64,000 nt of DNA, from positions 124,001-188,000 of the forward strand of contig JACAXG010000205.1 in the NCBI GenBank assembly GCA_018881555.1. The letters run 5' to 3'. This stretch comes from Amblyornis subalaris. Taxonomy: Eukaryota; Chordata; Aves; Passeriformes; Ptilonorhynchidae. A model generated the notes under the pieces. The model saw only the letters and a list, made by a program, of their open reading frames with translations. It had not been told where the DNA came from and searched no databases. This document shows positions 12,402 to 24,600 of the stretch, one piece after another. Position numbers and translations under genes: made by a program. How positions within the stretch are numbered: the first letter of the stretch is position 1; each line of letters begins with the position of its first letter.

Positions 12402-15400
12402 CTACAAAAGCAGCTCACTTTTCTTCTAAGTCATTATTAGGAAACTGAATAGTGGTGCCAGCAATTTGGAAACAATGGCTTAGCACTTCAGCAAAACAGG
12501 TTCCTACCATATTAAAAACAATACAAGCTTATTCCAACCTTCCTCGCCCTTTTTTAGAGATAAAATACCCATTTTTACAATGCAAGTGGAAGCTGTCACA
12601 CGAAACAAAAGCACATAACCCCACGTAACTGAGGTATCAAATTAGTATATTTTACCAAGGTTGCTTAGAAGTGGCAGTAGTGTATTCAGGAGAGCACATC
12701 TCTGCAATCCTTTTGCTCCCTGTTTGGCTAATACCAGACCAAATATTAAGAAGCAGAATTATCCTAACTTGCAAACAACATTGCCCTAATTTCTTATTCC
12801 TTATTGCCCACAAAATCATATCACTGGGGAAAATTTGCAGAATTCTGTCCAGCTACCTGTATCTTTCTCTTGCCACTTGTGCCAGTTAAGGGTTTTGTTA
12901 TAACATAGTTTTCTTTGTGCTGCCTGCAATAAAAAATGCTTCCAAGGACATTGAGGAGAGAAGGCATGAAGAGTGAAAGTATAAGGTATTAAAAAAAAAT
13001 TTGACTAGCGCTAGGAAACTAAGTTCAGTCATCTGACAAATTTCTGCAAATTTGCTTAGGAGCACAATGTCCCACTTGGGATATTTTGAGAGCACTCAAT
13101 ACCCTTCCAGTAGTTTTTATTCTGTTCTTCTGTAAATTTTCAAGGGAAGAGCTGACAAAGTGTTGAGTAAGTCAATCTAGGTTTTTTGTAGTCTTCTGTA
13201 GAGACTCATTAGGTTCTGTGTAAATAAAGGTAATTTTGGTTTTTGTTCTTTGGAAATTTTCTGTCATCCTCATGCCTTAGATGTATCAGTTGGGTGAGGT
13301 TTTGAGTAAGATGCTGCCTAAAGTGTTTCACCTTTTTCTCCTTTTGCTCAAGTTGATGTGTAGCACTTCTTGTTCTTAAGTAGAATGCAAGCCAAACTGT
13401 CTGAGATGTTGACCCTGTACCTGCACCGAGTATTCCAGTCTTAAAGATTAAGTAAACCCCATTACTCTTTGTTATTTTTTCATTAGCATTGAGATAGCTG
13501 TGTGGGTTTAGTTTCTGTCCAAGTAATGAAAGATCCTACTGTGACTAATGTATGATCTGTTCATTAATATACCTTTCATTCTTCAGTCAGCAAATGTTAG
13601 CAATTATGTACTGGAAATGCTGTACAATTGGTTGTCAACAGTAATGTAGAGATGACAAATTTCATGTTCCTGTAGTCTTTCTTCATTTTCTTTAATAATT
13701 CAAATAATCAGGGAATTCAATCAATTATCACTGTATTTGCTTCCAGAGAGTAAGATCAGCTCAGCAGCTTTCTCCAGATGCATAGTTCTTTCAGACCAAG
13801 CAGTGGTGGTCTCAGATGTTGGCTTTCTTAGGCTTAAACAGAGCATCCTGCTTTAGCATTTTTCACAAGAGTTTTTATTCCTCTTGCTTTTACTTTTGGA
13901 GCAATGTGTTTTTTTCTTCTCTTGTGAAGGCTCTTTATTTTGACTTTGTCAAAGCCTGTGAAAATTCAAGGTATATCCTGGTTATGAGGTTTAACCATAG
14001 AAGATTTGTCCCGGAGCTCTGCAGCTTCTGTCATTTCCAGTTGAATTCTTTAACCCAGTTACTTCACAGAAAGCTTGTGCATTCAGATTTTTCATGTAGG
14101 TCAGTTTTGACAACTCCTTGTTGCTTGTAACATCTCTGAAACTGCATTGCAGTATGACTACAGCTTAATCAGACATAGGAGTTTTATTTTACCTAACATA
14201 AACAAAGCAAGGTAAGCTTTGGCAAGCCTGGACTGCAGCTGCTAATTGGGGGCTTGTAGTTCCATGCAAGCTTGGATACCAAAGCTCAGATTGTTGCATT
14301 TCAGCTGTTCTTGGTACTAGATGTGAGTGGACCAGTGCCATGGAGTGTTTTTTTCATCTGCAGTAATGTTGAAGAACTAAAAGTGAAGAGAAACTTGTGG
14401 TTTTGGTTCCTTGGTTTTACTGGACTGCAACCTTTTCCCAAAATGCTGAAAAATTGCTTCCTTTGCCTCATTGTTAAATTAGGTAACATGTCCTATTTTA
14501 AATGGCTACTTTGCAGACACACTATTTATCAGGAGCAAAGCCTGTATATGCAATTAGAGCAAACATAACTTTCTTCATGAAGTGCCATAAATTCTTTGAC
14601 TTGTGAATTATTGGTGATTCTTTTGTGACAGAAAAGAGGTCTACTTTTAAATGCAGATTTTTACACTTACACTGGTTTCCAAAAGGAGGGGAGGATATTT
14701 GACTTAGCTCATCTGTCTGGTGTCGTCTTGCCATTCTGAAGCCCGTCATGCCCTAGTTTGCTGGGTTGCTTCTTGCCTCACATGCTGCATTACGAATTCT
14801 AGTGCAAGACTTGGATTGGGAGTAGGGGACCATTTTAATCTGTCAGTCGTAGAAAGCTAGACTTGCTTCTGCTTTGAGGGGAAACAATAGTATTTGGAAA
14901 ATGCTATGTAGAATCTGTTACAATGTTCCTCTGAAGTATTCCCCATCCCTGTTAATGGTTTTTCTGAATGATGTAAGTGTTGTCTGTGACAGGAACGATA
15001 GGCCAAGTCTGCTCTCAAGTTATTGCACTTTAAATTCTGCTCTAAGAAAGTTGATTAACTTGTCTTACTATATCTTGAATGCTGAAATTTTGTTGCTGTT
15101 GATGGAGTTGCTGATAGGCAGAAGTGAATTTATTGCTGCTAGACTTCACTGTTCCTCTGTTTTGCTAGGAGCAGCTTTGTGGCTCTAACATATGTTGCTT
15201 CCATAATTTATGCTTCACATTCAAGTTGTGAAATGGTGGAGCTTTGGCTTTCTTCCCCTTATAAACGTCTATAAAAGACAAAGTTGATCTTTTTGCAAGA
15301 TTTCACATGACACCATCCTACATGGAACAGTAGATATGTGGGAGCAGCATGGTCCTGCTCCCATCCTCCTCCTGATGGGTTTCATTTGGATGTTCTTACG

Positions 15401-18400
15401 TGTTTATTGAAATGTTGGTTTGTATTTTGTTGAGCACTGAAGACAGGAACTAGCCTTTACAAAAGCTTCTAAAATCAGACTTGAAATTAAAAGCATCTTG
15501 TAGTCTCCGTTTTTGTGGTTTGTCTATAATGACATGGCAGAGCATCATTCCCCTGCGGCAAGAAGACATTTCCATCACACCACTCGGCGTAGTTCAGGCT
15601 CTTTGATTATTCATGTAGCTTCCCTTCTATATAAAAGCAAAAACACGCATGTTACAGTGCCATCAAAGCCATTGCACATTTGCATAAAGCTGCAGGTGCT
15701 GTCGTGCACATAAACTGTGAATTGTACAAGGATGAAAGAAGATGAAATGCATTATTTTTTATGCTTTCTGACAAGCTTTTTACCCTTCTTTGAGTCACCA
15801 GCATCAAACTAATGGAATTATATTTTAAGCAAAAACTGTCACAATAATTAGAATTCATAAAATGGAAAATTCCATTAAAAAAACTGGCTCACTAGCTAAA
15901 AATAAAATACGCTTTAATGTAAACATTCTGTGTAAGTATGCTGTTGAGAAGTACAGCATTTTTCTGTTGAATTTGATCCCTTTGTAATAACTCTTTGTGG
16001 CTATCAAATGTGCTATCAGATGCACTTCATCACAGAAGAAACATACTATTGGATATCTTCATTCTGAAAAAAGCAGTGAAGCAATTGCAGCTTATATTTG
16101 ACTGTATCAAGGAACTCTAAATACAGATTTCTGCTTAGAACGTCTTGGAAGCTCCCAAAAAAATGGTGTGATTTGTGGAAAACCAATTTACCCTGGGATG
16201 TTAGGTATTCGTGGTTTGTCTCTAATAAGATACAAGTCCCAGTGGGATGAGTTCCCTTCTCTCAGCCATGAAAGTTAGCAGTTAATGCATCTTTCGAATC
16301 TGCAGTTCCTGCTGTTTCCGGTTAATAGATACAGTGACAGAGACTGGGTTGTCTTCTTGGTGATGATAAATGAAGCAAATCACTTTGAGCAATTTAACTG
16401 AAGTCTTGGTTTATGGTGCTGCAATCGATCACCAGAAGCATTTTCCTTGCAGGTGGGTGGTTCCTGGCAGTCTTGTAGTTCCACCTGGAGCTTGGGAAGG
16501 CAACTTGAAATTCCTGAATACACTTGTGGTCACGTTCCCAGTGGTGCAGTTGACTGTCACAAGGCGTAAGCATGAAATACTTTTCACTGGTAGATAGCCA
16601 AGTAATTGTTAGTGAAGAATAGAAAAACTTAAGCTGATTTCTGAAGAGTAACTTGTAATGAAGAGGTAGGAAATAAAGCATGCAGAGCACACACTGAGAA
16701 TGTTTGAGATTGGTTACTCATTTTGATCACTTGATATGTTTAATGAACTCTCATGGGGTCAAAAATCTAAGAATTCAAGTCATGTTTTTAAGTTCAGGGC
16801 TTGGATTTTAGAAAATAAGATCCCGAAAATACAGAAGAAAGCTGATCCAGGATATTCAGAATGATGTGGTATCTAGGAGAGGTAGTGTGCATTATTGAGA
16901 GAGACAATATATGAATGAGAAAACAGCAGTCTTCACCAGAAATTACAGATAAAGCTGGAAGAAAGCTGGTTTGGACTGAACATGTTGTCCATTTTTTTAA
17001 TAGATATTTGAGTATGAATGGCAGAGGCTGAAAAGTTGGAGGAAATTGGAAACATGCCATGTTCTCAATATGCTACAGCAATGAATGATGAAAAAAGCAT
17101 CATTAAGGGTTATGATTCACTTCAATTATCACAGGGAGGAGATGCTGGCAGTTTAAGCTTTTTTGTAGTAATAAAGTCATAGCAAGGACTGATGGAAGCA
17201 GGTTAGATGTGAGTAGATTTTCTAATTGATTTTCACAGATTATGGTTTCTGGTTCATTTACAGGAGGTGATTTAGAAATGAATGTGAAGATTTCTGTAGC
17301 TCAGTTGAGAAGAACCTGAGCTAGTTACTTATTTTTTTACTTCAGCACTGCTTTCCCCCATTCACATGGACTGCACATCATTGTTCCAGCTTTTTAATTG
17401 CTCATTCCTTGTACTTGCTTTTAGTATTGTTCTGGAGACTACCATCATTTGCAAACCATTCCAGTGGTTGCCAGTGGTCTCTTCTGACCCCCAGAAATAT
17501 ATTTGAGATATACATGCTTGAGATATAAAAAAGGAAATTGAATGTGTTGGGGTTTTTTTGTTTCTTGGTCTCCCTTTTTATGTTACAGCTTGTCTTATTT
17601 GTGTAGGAAAAAACGAAAGTACTTGATTGACGGAGTGTTTTGTTCACAGAAGTAGTTCTACATCCAAACTTACTTTTAAGTGATGTGCCATGGGCCGTCT
17701 GTATAAAGATACTAATGCTCAACAGGTAATTGTTAACCCAAGTGTATAAGAAAAGTTACAGTATTTGTACAGCCATTTTGAAATTCAGGGACTTGAAAGT
17801 AACGGGAACTTTTGCTAGTCCTTTAAGAGCTGACAAAAGGTTTTCTTTCACAAGACTGACAGAAGTGTGTTAGTAAAAGTACACACTTATTTCTACCAAG
17901 AATAGTGGCGAACTCCATGTATTTGAATGTGACTATAAAAGCAGCTTGATAAAATGTTAACATTTGGAAACACTAAGTTGCTGATAAGTATGAGACACAA
18001 AATAATGAAGAAAAGGAACAACATATTTATTCAGAAGAACTTGAAGCCTATATGAAACATTTAGTGGGAGAGCGAGGACAAGGTAAAAGCAGTACCTAGG
18101 TACCAGAAATAATTAACCTTTTGGATCAGGATTACCCTGTAAAATAAAAGTTTTCTTTTTTTTTTTTATTTTTAAAACAAAACATAGGATATTTCTAAAA
18201 ATCGCTGACTCTAAACTAGGCACCTAGATCTAGCTGCATCATAATGCATTAAGTGATTGGAATTTATTACTGCTAAAAAGGTTCTATTACATTGCATCCT
18301 TTTGCCAGTTCATGTAATGGTCAAAGGGCAAAATCTCATCAGAAGCGCTTACGGAAAGGGGGAAGATGCATTTTATTTGGGGTGTATCTTTTTGTTTGTG

Positions 18401-18589
18401 TAAAGGCAAATTAAGTTTCGCGTGTTTTCCCTTCTCCCTTTTTTTAGTTTTGTTAGGTTTTGTTAGACATATTCATAGCCTGTTGCATCCTTGGAAGCTG
18501 ATTTCCCAGCCTTTCCAGTAGGCAGTCCTTTCAGGTGAATTTGGGTTGAGCAAGGTTCTACATGGGAAGGGACAGAGTTTTGTTTGGAT

Positions 18590-18676
18590 CTGGAGTTAGG
18601 GTTGTTTTGTGTGGTTTTGTTTGTTTGGGGATTTGGGGGGGATTGTTTTGGGTTTAATTTTTTTTTTTTTTTTTAC
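18590..18676. repeat. G/T-rich low-complexity tract ending in poly-T
   Basis: Words such as 'ttttgtttgtttgggg' followed by a T run of about 18 bases (around 18658-18675). It resembles the complement of the A/C-rich tract near 9.95 kb. Simple sequence with no further evidence of function. Confidence 0.7.
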
Positions 18677-20089
18677 TCTTTACCATATTTCTAGTGAAAA
18701 TCAGAATATTTTACTGTGTCCAGAAAGGCTACTGGAATTGTTCAATTAGAGTTGATTTCTCTAATTCTGCTTTCACTGTAGTCAGCGGAGAAATTCTTGT
18801 TTTATTACAGTGGAAGCGGCATCACTCCCCATAGTACAATATTAAATGTTCCAATTAGGGTTTTTACTTTCAGTTTCAGTGTAATTGTTTTATTTGGTAT
18901 TACAGCCTTTTACTATCGTCATAGGTGTTGACCCTTACATGGTGTAAGGCACAACTGCATCAAGGATTGGTGCATTGGTGCAAACTCTTACATGTAATAC
19001 CTAAATTGCTGGTAGCAGTTAAGCAGTTTAAACTGTTATAATCTGGACTGGCTGATTAAAGTTAGCATGGTAGGTAGGGATATCTAGGAAGCTGGGCACC
19101 TTTGGGAATAAGGTTGTGCATAAATAACCTTACCATACTTTCTTTTCACTAATTTCAACTCAAAACTGTCTTCACATCCTCGTAGCTGTAAGGGGGGCAA
19201 AGGGCAAGGAAAGAAACAACCCCTAAATCTCTCAGAGTGTAATGCTTCAGCAGTTCAGGGACTGCTTTGTGTGGAGTGCCACAGCTTCCCAAGCCATCTA
19301 GGGCAAACTGCCGTTTTTCCATCACATTCTTTTGAAGCTGAAAAATCTTACTTCCCTATGTTGAATTTCAGTGACAACTTGACAGGCACTGATTTTCAGG
19401 AGAAGTGGTTGTTCTCAGTGTTTTCCACCTCAAATTCTTTAGCATATTAAGACCAGCAATAACCCTAATAGATGGGAGAACCGAAGGGGTGACCCTTTTA
19501 GTGTTATTGCAGCAGAATCTGATGTAAAAATCTTTCTTCAACACTCTAGTAGGGAGCCTTTTGCACGGTTATGGTCAAGTAAAAAGGTGATGTTCACTGA
19601 AAGGATATGAATTATACACTGCAAAATCAGAGCCACCCTCTTGAGGGCTTCAGTAGGTGGATAAAAACCTTCAACTTAACTGGAACGATATCCATGTCTT
19701 GAGGAGGGTTGTGAGATTGAGAAGAGAAGGTTGAGCTTTAAACTGGATGCATCTATGAGATTTAGTAAGTTGTGCATTTCAGAAGTTTCTGTTGCAAACT
19801 TGGGATGGAAACCTCTCGGCTGCAGCTGACCCTGACCTTAAAGGTCTTGCAAATGCAGAGTAGAAAACTTGTGTCCTTTACAACCAGACCCTTTGAGGCA
19901 TGGTGTTTACTGCGTAGTTCAGTAGTGTCTCATGCATCTGACCACAGAAAAAGGCAAAATCTGCAGGGTGGGGATGAAATACTTGTCAGCAAGTTTGTCC
20001 TTTCTGGCTTACATAAGCCTGTCCTGTTGGAGTTAGTGTTCCCTGCATTGCTATCTTGAGACCATAATGTGAGTATCTCCTTTTTCCTC

Positions 20090-20400
20090 GGCCACCGCAG
20101 CCCATCATCCTGGCTGTAGGCAGCCCCTGCTTGCAGCACGGGTTAGCTCATCTGTCCAAGAGGGTGGGGTTTCAAGAACAGGCACTACTGAGAGTGTAGA
20201 CAGCCGGCAGGAGCTCTGTGCAGCGTTTCATCGGCTGCTAATCCGTTTACAGGATAGCTAATGAGATTGCTCTGCTCGGTGCTGCAGAGACTCCGTGCTA
20301 CAGCGCTGTAATCGAGCTGGCTGGTGCATATGAGCCAGCTAGGTTAGGAAATCAAGACACCTATTGCAGTGGAGACAAGGGCTTCTCTGCTGAGCTTCGG
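20090..20400. promoter_or_regulatory. Candidate intronic regulatory element (CpG-retaining block)
   Basis: About 300 bases with more GC and CpG than the surrounding intron, including CpGs near 20205, 20231, 20244, 20278, 20292 and 20302. It contains homeodomain-type TAAT cores (for example 'gctaatgag') and an 'cgtttaca' forkhead-like word. Retained CpG in an otherwise CpG-poor intron is typical of constrained or unmethylated DNA. No coding frame or splice signals convince. This is inference from composition only, about 1.2 kb upstream of the P-loop exon. Confidence 0.3.
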
Positions 20401-21538
20401 AACTACTTCCTCTTCTGTAACGCTCTTATGTTAACCAGGACATTTATCTCAAGACAAGTGTTGAAGTTTTCTGAGTTCAGTCTCTAAATCAACACAGTAT
20501 TTGTTGGGGATGGAGTGATGAGTGCTGCAGTTACGTTTTTTCCTTTCAAGTGTGGGTGCAGTGCAACTCATTCTTCTCCCTCAGTGAAAGTATGAAGTTT
20601 GCCCTCAAATTTGTTAACTTAGAAGCAGATTTGTGTTTGTAACTGTTTCTGTTTAGGTCAATGTACTAATAGACTGCATATGAAACTTAAACAGAAGGCA
20701 TAATTTTTTATACCTTTTTCCTTGCTTCTTATGCCAGTGTGAATAGTTGTGCTGAAGTAGTTTCTTTACAGTAAAAAACTAAGCAAAAGACTTGTCCTTT
20801 AAAATACTGTAATAAGTAGTTGATCTGAAGTTCTTGCCCTTGTCTCTGTAGAGCTGTAAATGGAGGGTAGTCTTTGCTGTGGGAATTGTAACTGTGTTTG
20901 CTTAGATTGTCATGGCAGTAGTGTCTCCAGATTCTTTACCAAGGCTGACTTATTGTTGCTCATAAACAAATGAGCAAAAAAACCCANATAAAATCCTGTC
21001 CCCCTTCTGTGCCCCAACAACAACAGAATTCCCAGGCAAACCACATCGTTTGAAACTTCATCTTATCTCTTGTGGCTTTAGTAGTAATAACAAACTAATC
21101 TCAGTCTTTCTCCCTCCCCCCCACTCCCACCCATGTTTCTTTTTTCCCCTCCCTGATAATAAAGACTCTCAAATAAATAATATTTGAAATAAAGGAGATA
21201 ACTTAATCTGATAATGATAAGTTATACCAGGAATATAACTTGTGTATAAAATTTAATGTAATGTCATCTTTGTGTGTTGTAGTGGAAGCAACAGAGAANT
21301 GCTAAATGCATTCAATACTTAATATGATCAGAAAAATTAATGTCTATAGAATCCAACAGTGACAGTTGGATTTGAAGGGTTTTCCTTGAAATTGGAAAAG
21401 ATGATAGATTCTCAAAGTCTTAGAGTACAGTGCATATTTTCAGGTACTATGTTTCAAGAATGTTTGAAATGTAAGTCTGAATGTTTATATTTGCTGTGAT
21501 ACTTGTGGTTTTGCTGAAACTGTTCTGTTTTCTTCTAG

Positions 21539-21645
21539 GTGAATCTGGACTGGGAAAATCAACATTAATCAACTCATTATTCTTAACAGAATTGTATTCC
21601 CCAGAGTATCCAGGTCCTTCACACAGAATTAAAAAGACTGTACAG
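21539..21645 (+). CDS. SEPTIN7: SEPTIN7 coding exon: P-loop (G1), residues 57-92
   Basis: The exon begins after 'tcttctag' with GT, completing a glycine codon started in the unseen upstream exon. It encodes GESGLGKST, the Walker A / G1 motif that binds the GTP phosphates, then [16 protein letters not shown] and a basic stretch (HRIKKTVQ). It ends in phase 0 at cag|gtatgt. Length 107 bases. The motif plus 'NSLF' and 'YPGPSHR' is diagnostic for septin 7. I recall the mammalian protein with Asp where this one has Glu in LTELY, a conservative change. The next exon lies 6.07 kb downstream. Confidence 0.97.
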
Positions 21646-24600
21646 GTATGTCTGGGGGAAAAAAGCTACAGCTTGAACAGTGTAACTTGCAATTTAGTAC
21701 CGTAAGGTGATACAGTTGTGTCACATAAGCACCTGTGTTTCAAAACAAATTCAGTCATGATGTGAGCCACTAAGAAATACTCAAATGTGTCTTTCAGTGT
21801 ATCCTAGCTATTCAAAACTTTCAGATTCTCAAACTTGTAGTCCTTTGAAATGTGGGAACCCTGAAGTGTTTTGTGTTTAGCGTATATATTAGAAAACACG
21901 TATGCGTGCAGTCCTGTTTGAAAATGTAGTGTTTATTATCAATTAAATTACTGAGTAAATCTGTCAGAATACATAGATGTGCGCTAAAACCCCTGACTGT
22001 TTAGGGCAAGCTTTTAGAGACTGTATGTTAAAGGATTTGATGCAAGTGCAAGGACCTGGGGTATAAAAGTTATCTGTGAGTCTTCTGCAGACTGCATCCT
22101 TTGTGGTACCTTGTTTACCTCTTAGAAGTTGTTACTCTGAAACCCGAGGGAGTAGGGTGAACCTCTCTGACTTTAAGCACTGGACTTGCATAGGCAAAGA
22201 TGATGTTCCTGCAGATGCATGATGCAACTGAAATACTTAGTTAAAGACTGGAAAACTGAAATTGATGCATTTGTTAAGTTGCTACTGATCGATTCTATTT
22301 TCTCTCAAAAAAAAGGAGCATGTTTTCTGTGTTATAAAAGAGGCTATTAAAAATAACAGTTATCTAATGTAAGAAATAGTGTTAGGAAAAGTTTAGGAAA
22401 TCATTATGTGTCAGTGGGATACTTTCTGCCTCCACAGCTGAGCAGCTGAATAAGGATGTATGAGTTTTCCTTCTCTCTCAATGTGTGCTTGTTTAAGACT
22501 TTGGTGAACATAGCTTGTGATAACCTAACTTTGTACAGGTGAGGACAAGGGGTGCTCACCATTGCTGCTGTTATCCAACAGAGTTCCTCCTGCTGCAAAA
22601 TTCAACTGTGGCTGAAGTGACTGGGCAATTACAGAGTTGTCATAAAGTGATTAAGCCATGTTGAGTTAGGAGGGTATGCAAGGTGCTAAACAGAAGTTGT
22701 AAAACAGTGGTTTTTTTACTCACAGGAATCAAGTAATTGTGCTCCAGTGCTATAATACACTGACCTTACTGTTTTGTGGGACATCTGGGATTTTTTTATT
22801 TGGGGTTTTGGGTAAGACATTTTTTATTCCAATATCAGAACACAGAATAATTACCACAGTATAAGGAAAAAGTCAGTTATGCCCGTATTGAGAAGTTTAA
22901 ATGGCATTGCTTGTCAGTTAGCTCAGCATTAAAGCTTGAATACTATTACAAAATGCATTCATTGCAGAATATAAATTTTTTAATTTGGAGGAAAGCTTTT
23001 GAACATCCTGAGTTTGGTTAACAATATATTAATGTTTTCTAAGATTTGATCGTGTCTGTTAGGCTATTTTATCAGTTTAATGTAAAACCATAGTGATTGA
23101 CAAAATGGACTTAAAAGTTTGTTAACAGGGGCATCGGACCATTATTTGAATTAGAAGGGTTGAGTTTACCTGTTTCAAAGAGATGTTAAGTAGGATGCAA
23201 GAGGGGTGCAAAGGGTGAAGCTCTTTTATAATATACTTACTACTGAAATAATCAGTGACTGTAGGAGAACCAAGCAGAAGGGTGACTTTTTTATTGAGCA
23301 AGAGACGTAGCATAATTTCATTACTGATGATTACACGCTGGTTTAGTGGAAGCTAAACCAATTCAGATAATGTTCATTGAATTTTAGTTTAAATAACAGC
23401 GGGATGGATTCCCTGTCATTGGAAGATTTTTGGTTTTTTCAATTGGGAAATATCATTGGAAGAATTTGTACACAAACTAGCAAAAAAAAAAAAAAAACAA
23501 AACCAAGATGTTTTTCAGAGATAACTCACTCCCACCCTAGTTAAAGGTGCATCAGTGTAAGAAAAAATAATATGAAACTGTGTGGAATTTCTGGAATTTG
23601 AGTTAAGTACTTTTTCTGTTAGGTGGCAAGATTAGATGATCTGTTCATTCTGACCTTCAGAGATTATTTGATTTTTATTGATTTAGTAGTTGAATAAAAA
23701 AAAAACCCCACATACTTTTCGGGAAGCTTCACTTAATGACTTCTTTTTTCCATGTAAAGCTGGAGAGGGAGTGAGAAAAAAAAAAGGCTTGATCAGAGTT
23801 CAGGCTGAAAACAGATTTCATTTTTTTCCTACTTCCATTGTGTGGGTTAAAGCTTGGGGCCAAGAGCTAGCCAAAACTATTTTCAATAGTGAACTGGGGT
23901 CTGACATGACTTAGGAAATAATATGGAGGGAATGAAATAGATTTAAAGACCATCTTGCGCTTCAGAAACTACTGTTTACTTTATCTAATAAGTACTTTTT
24001 TTTAGTGTACTTGCAGTGCAACTTTGCTTTCAGCTCCCTGCGATGAATGAAAACTCACTGAGTGTAGCATTTTAAGAAAGAAACTGAAACTATCTTATTT
24101 CAGTGTCAGTGTAAGTGAGGATAAAATTGTTTCTCCCTACAAGCTTGAAAATCATGTATGCTAGCAACTGCGTGTATGATGCGGAAGTGTTTCCAGTCAA
24201 ATATTAAATCAAAGAATAAGCAGTGGGAGCTGCTGTTTGGATTCACTGGATTTGTACTCTTTGCCAGTGAAAACCTTTTTAAGTTGAGGATTGAAAGGGT
24301 TTTGTAGGGTAGAGATGAGGAAAACCACCAGAGAATCCTCAAATCTTGAGTGTAATAATCACCTGNTCTTATATGGTGGGAATAACTTATTGATCAGGAA
24401 TTGTATAAGAGGCTCTTGCATAGATAAACAGAAACCGCTATTTGGGCTTGAAAACCATTGCAGTTTGGAGTTGTTTTGTGAGGCAGGTCGTTTGTATTAA
24501 TCTCACAGAAAAGGCAGAAAACCAGTTAATAGTAAGTGATTCAATGAATCACAGGAAGCTTATTCAGAAATAGGGGGGTATTAAATGTGTTTTCTCTGAT

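Larger units (their letters stand above)
1..21538 (+). other. SEPTIN7: SEPTIN7 intron upstream of the P-loop exon (5' end outside window)
   Basis: About 21.5 kb of AT-rich, T-skewed intronic DNA. The skew fits transcription of the + strand. It ends in 'tgttttcttctag' at the 21539 exon. No exon encoding the expected GYVGFANLP...FEFTLMVV region was seen. Contents listed separately: small tandem repeat 111-132, two-strand open island 2773-3090, poly-C tract 7677-7702, A/C-rich tract 9931-10020, exon-like minus-strand block 12150-12890, GT-rich tract 18590-18676 and CpG-retaining block 20090-20400. The rest shows nothing beyond short A or T runs. Many chance open frames under 110 codons occur on both strands, without conserved motifs. 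Confidence 0.85.
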
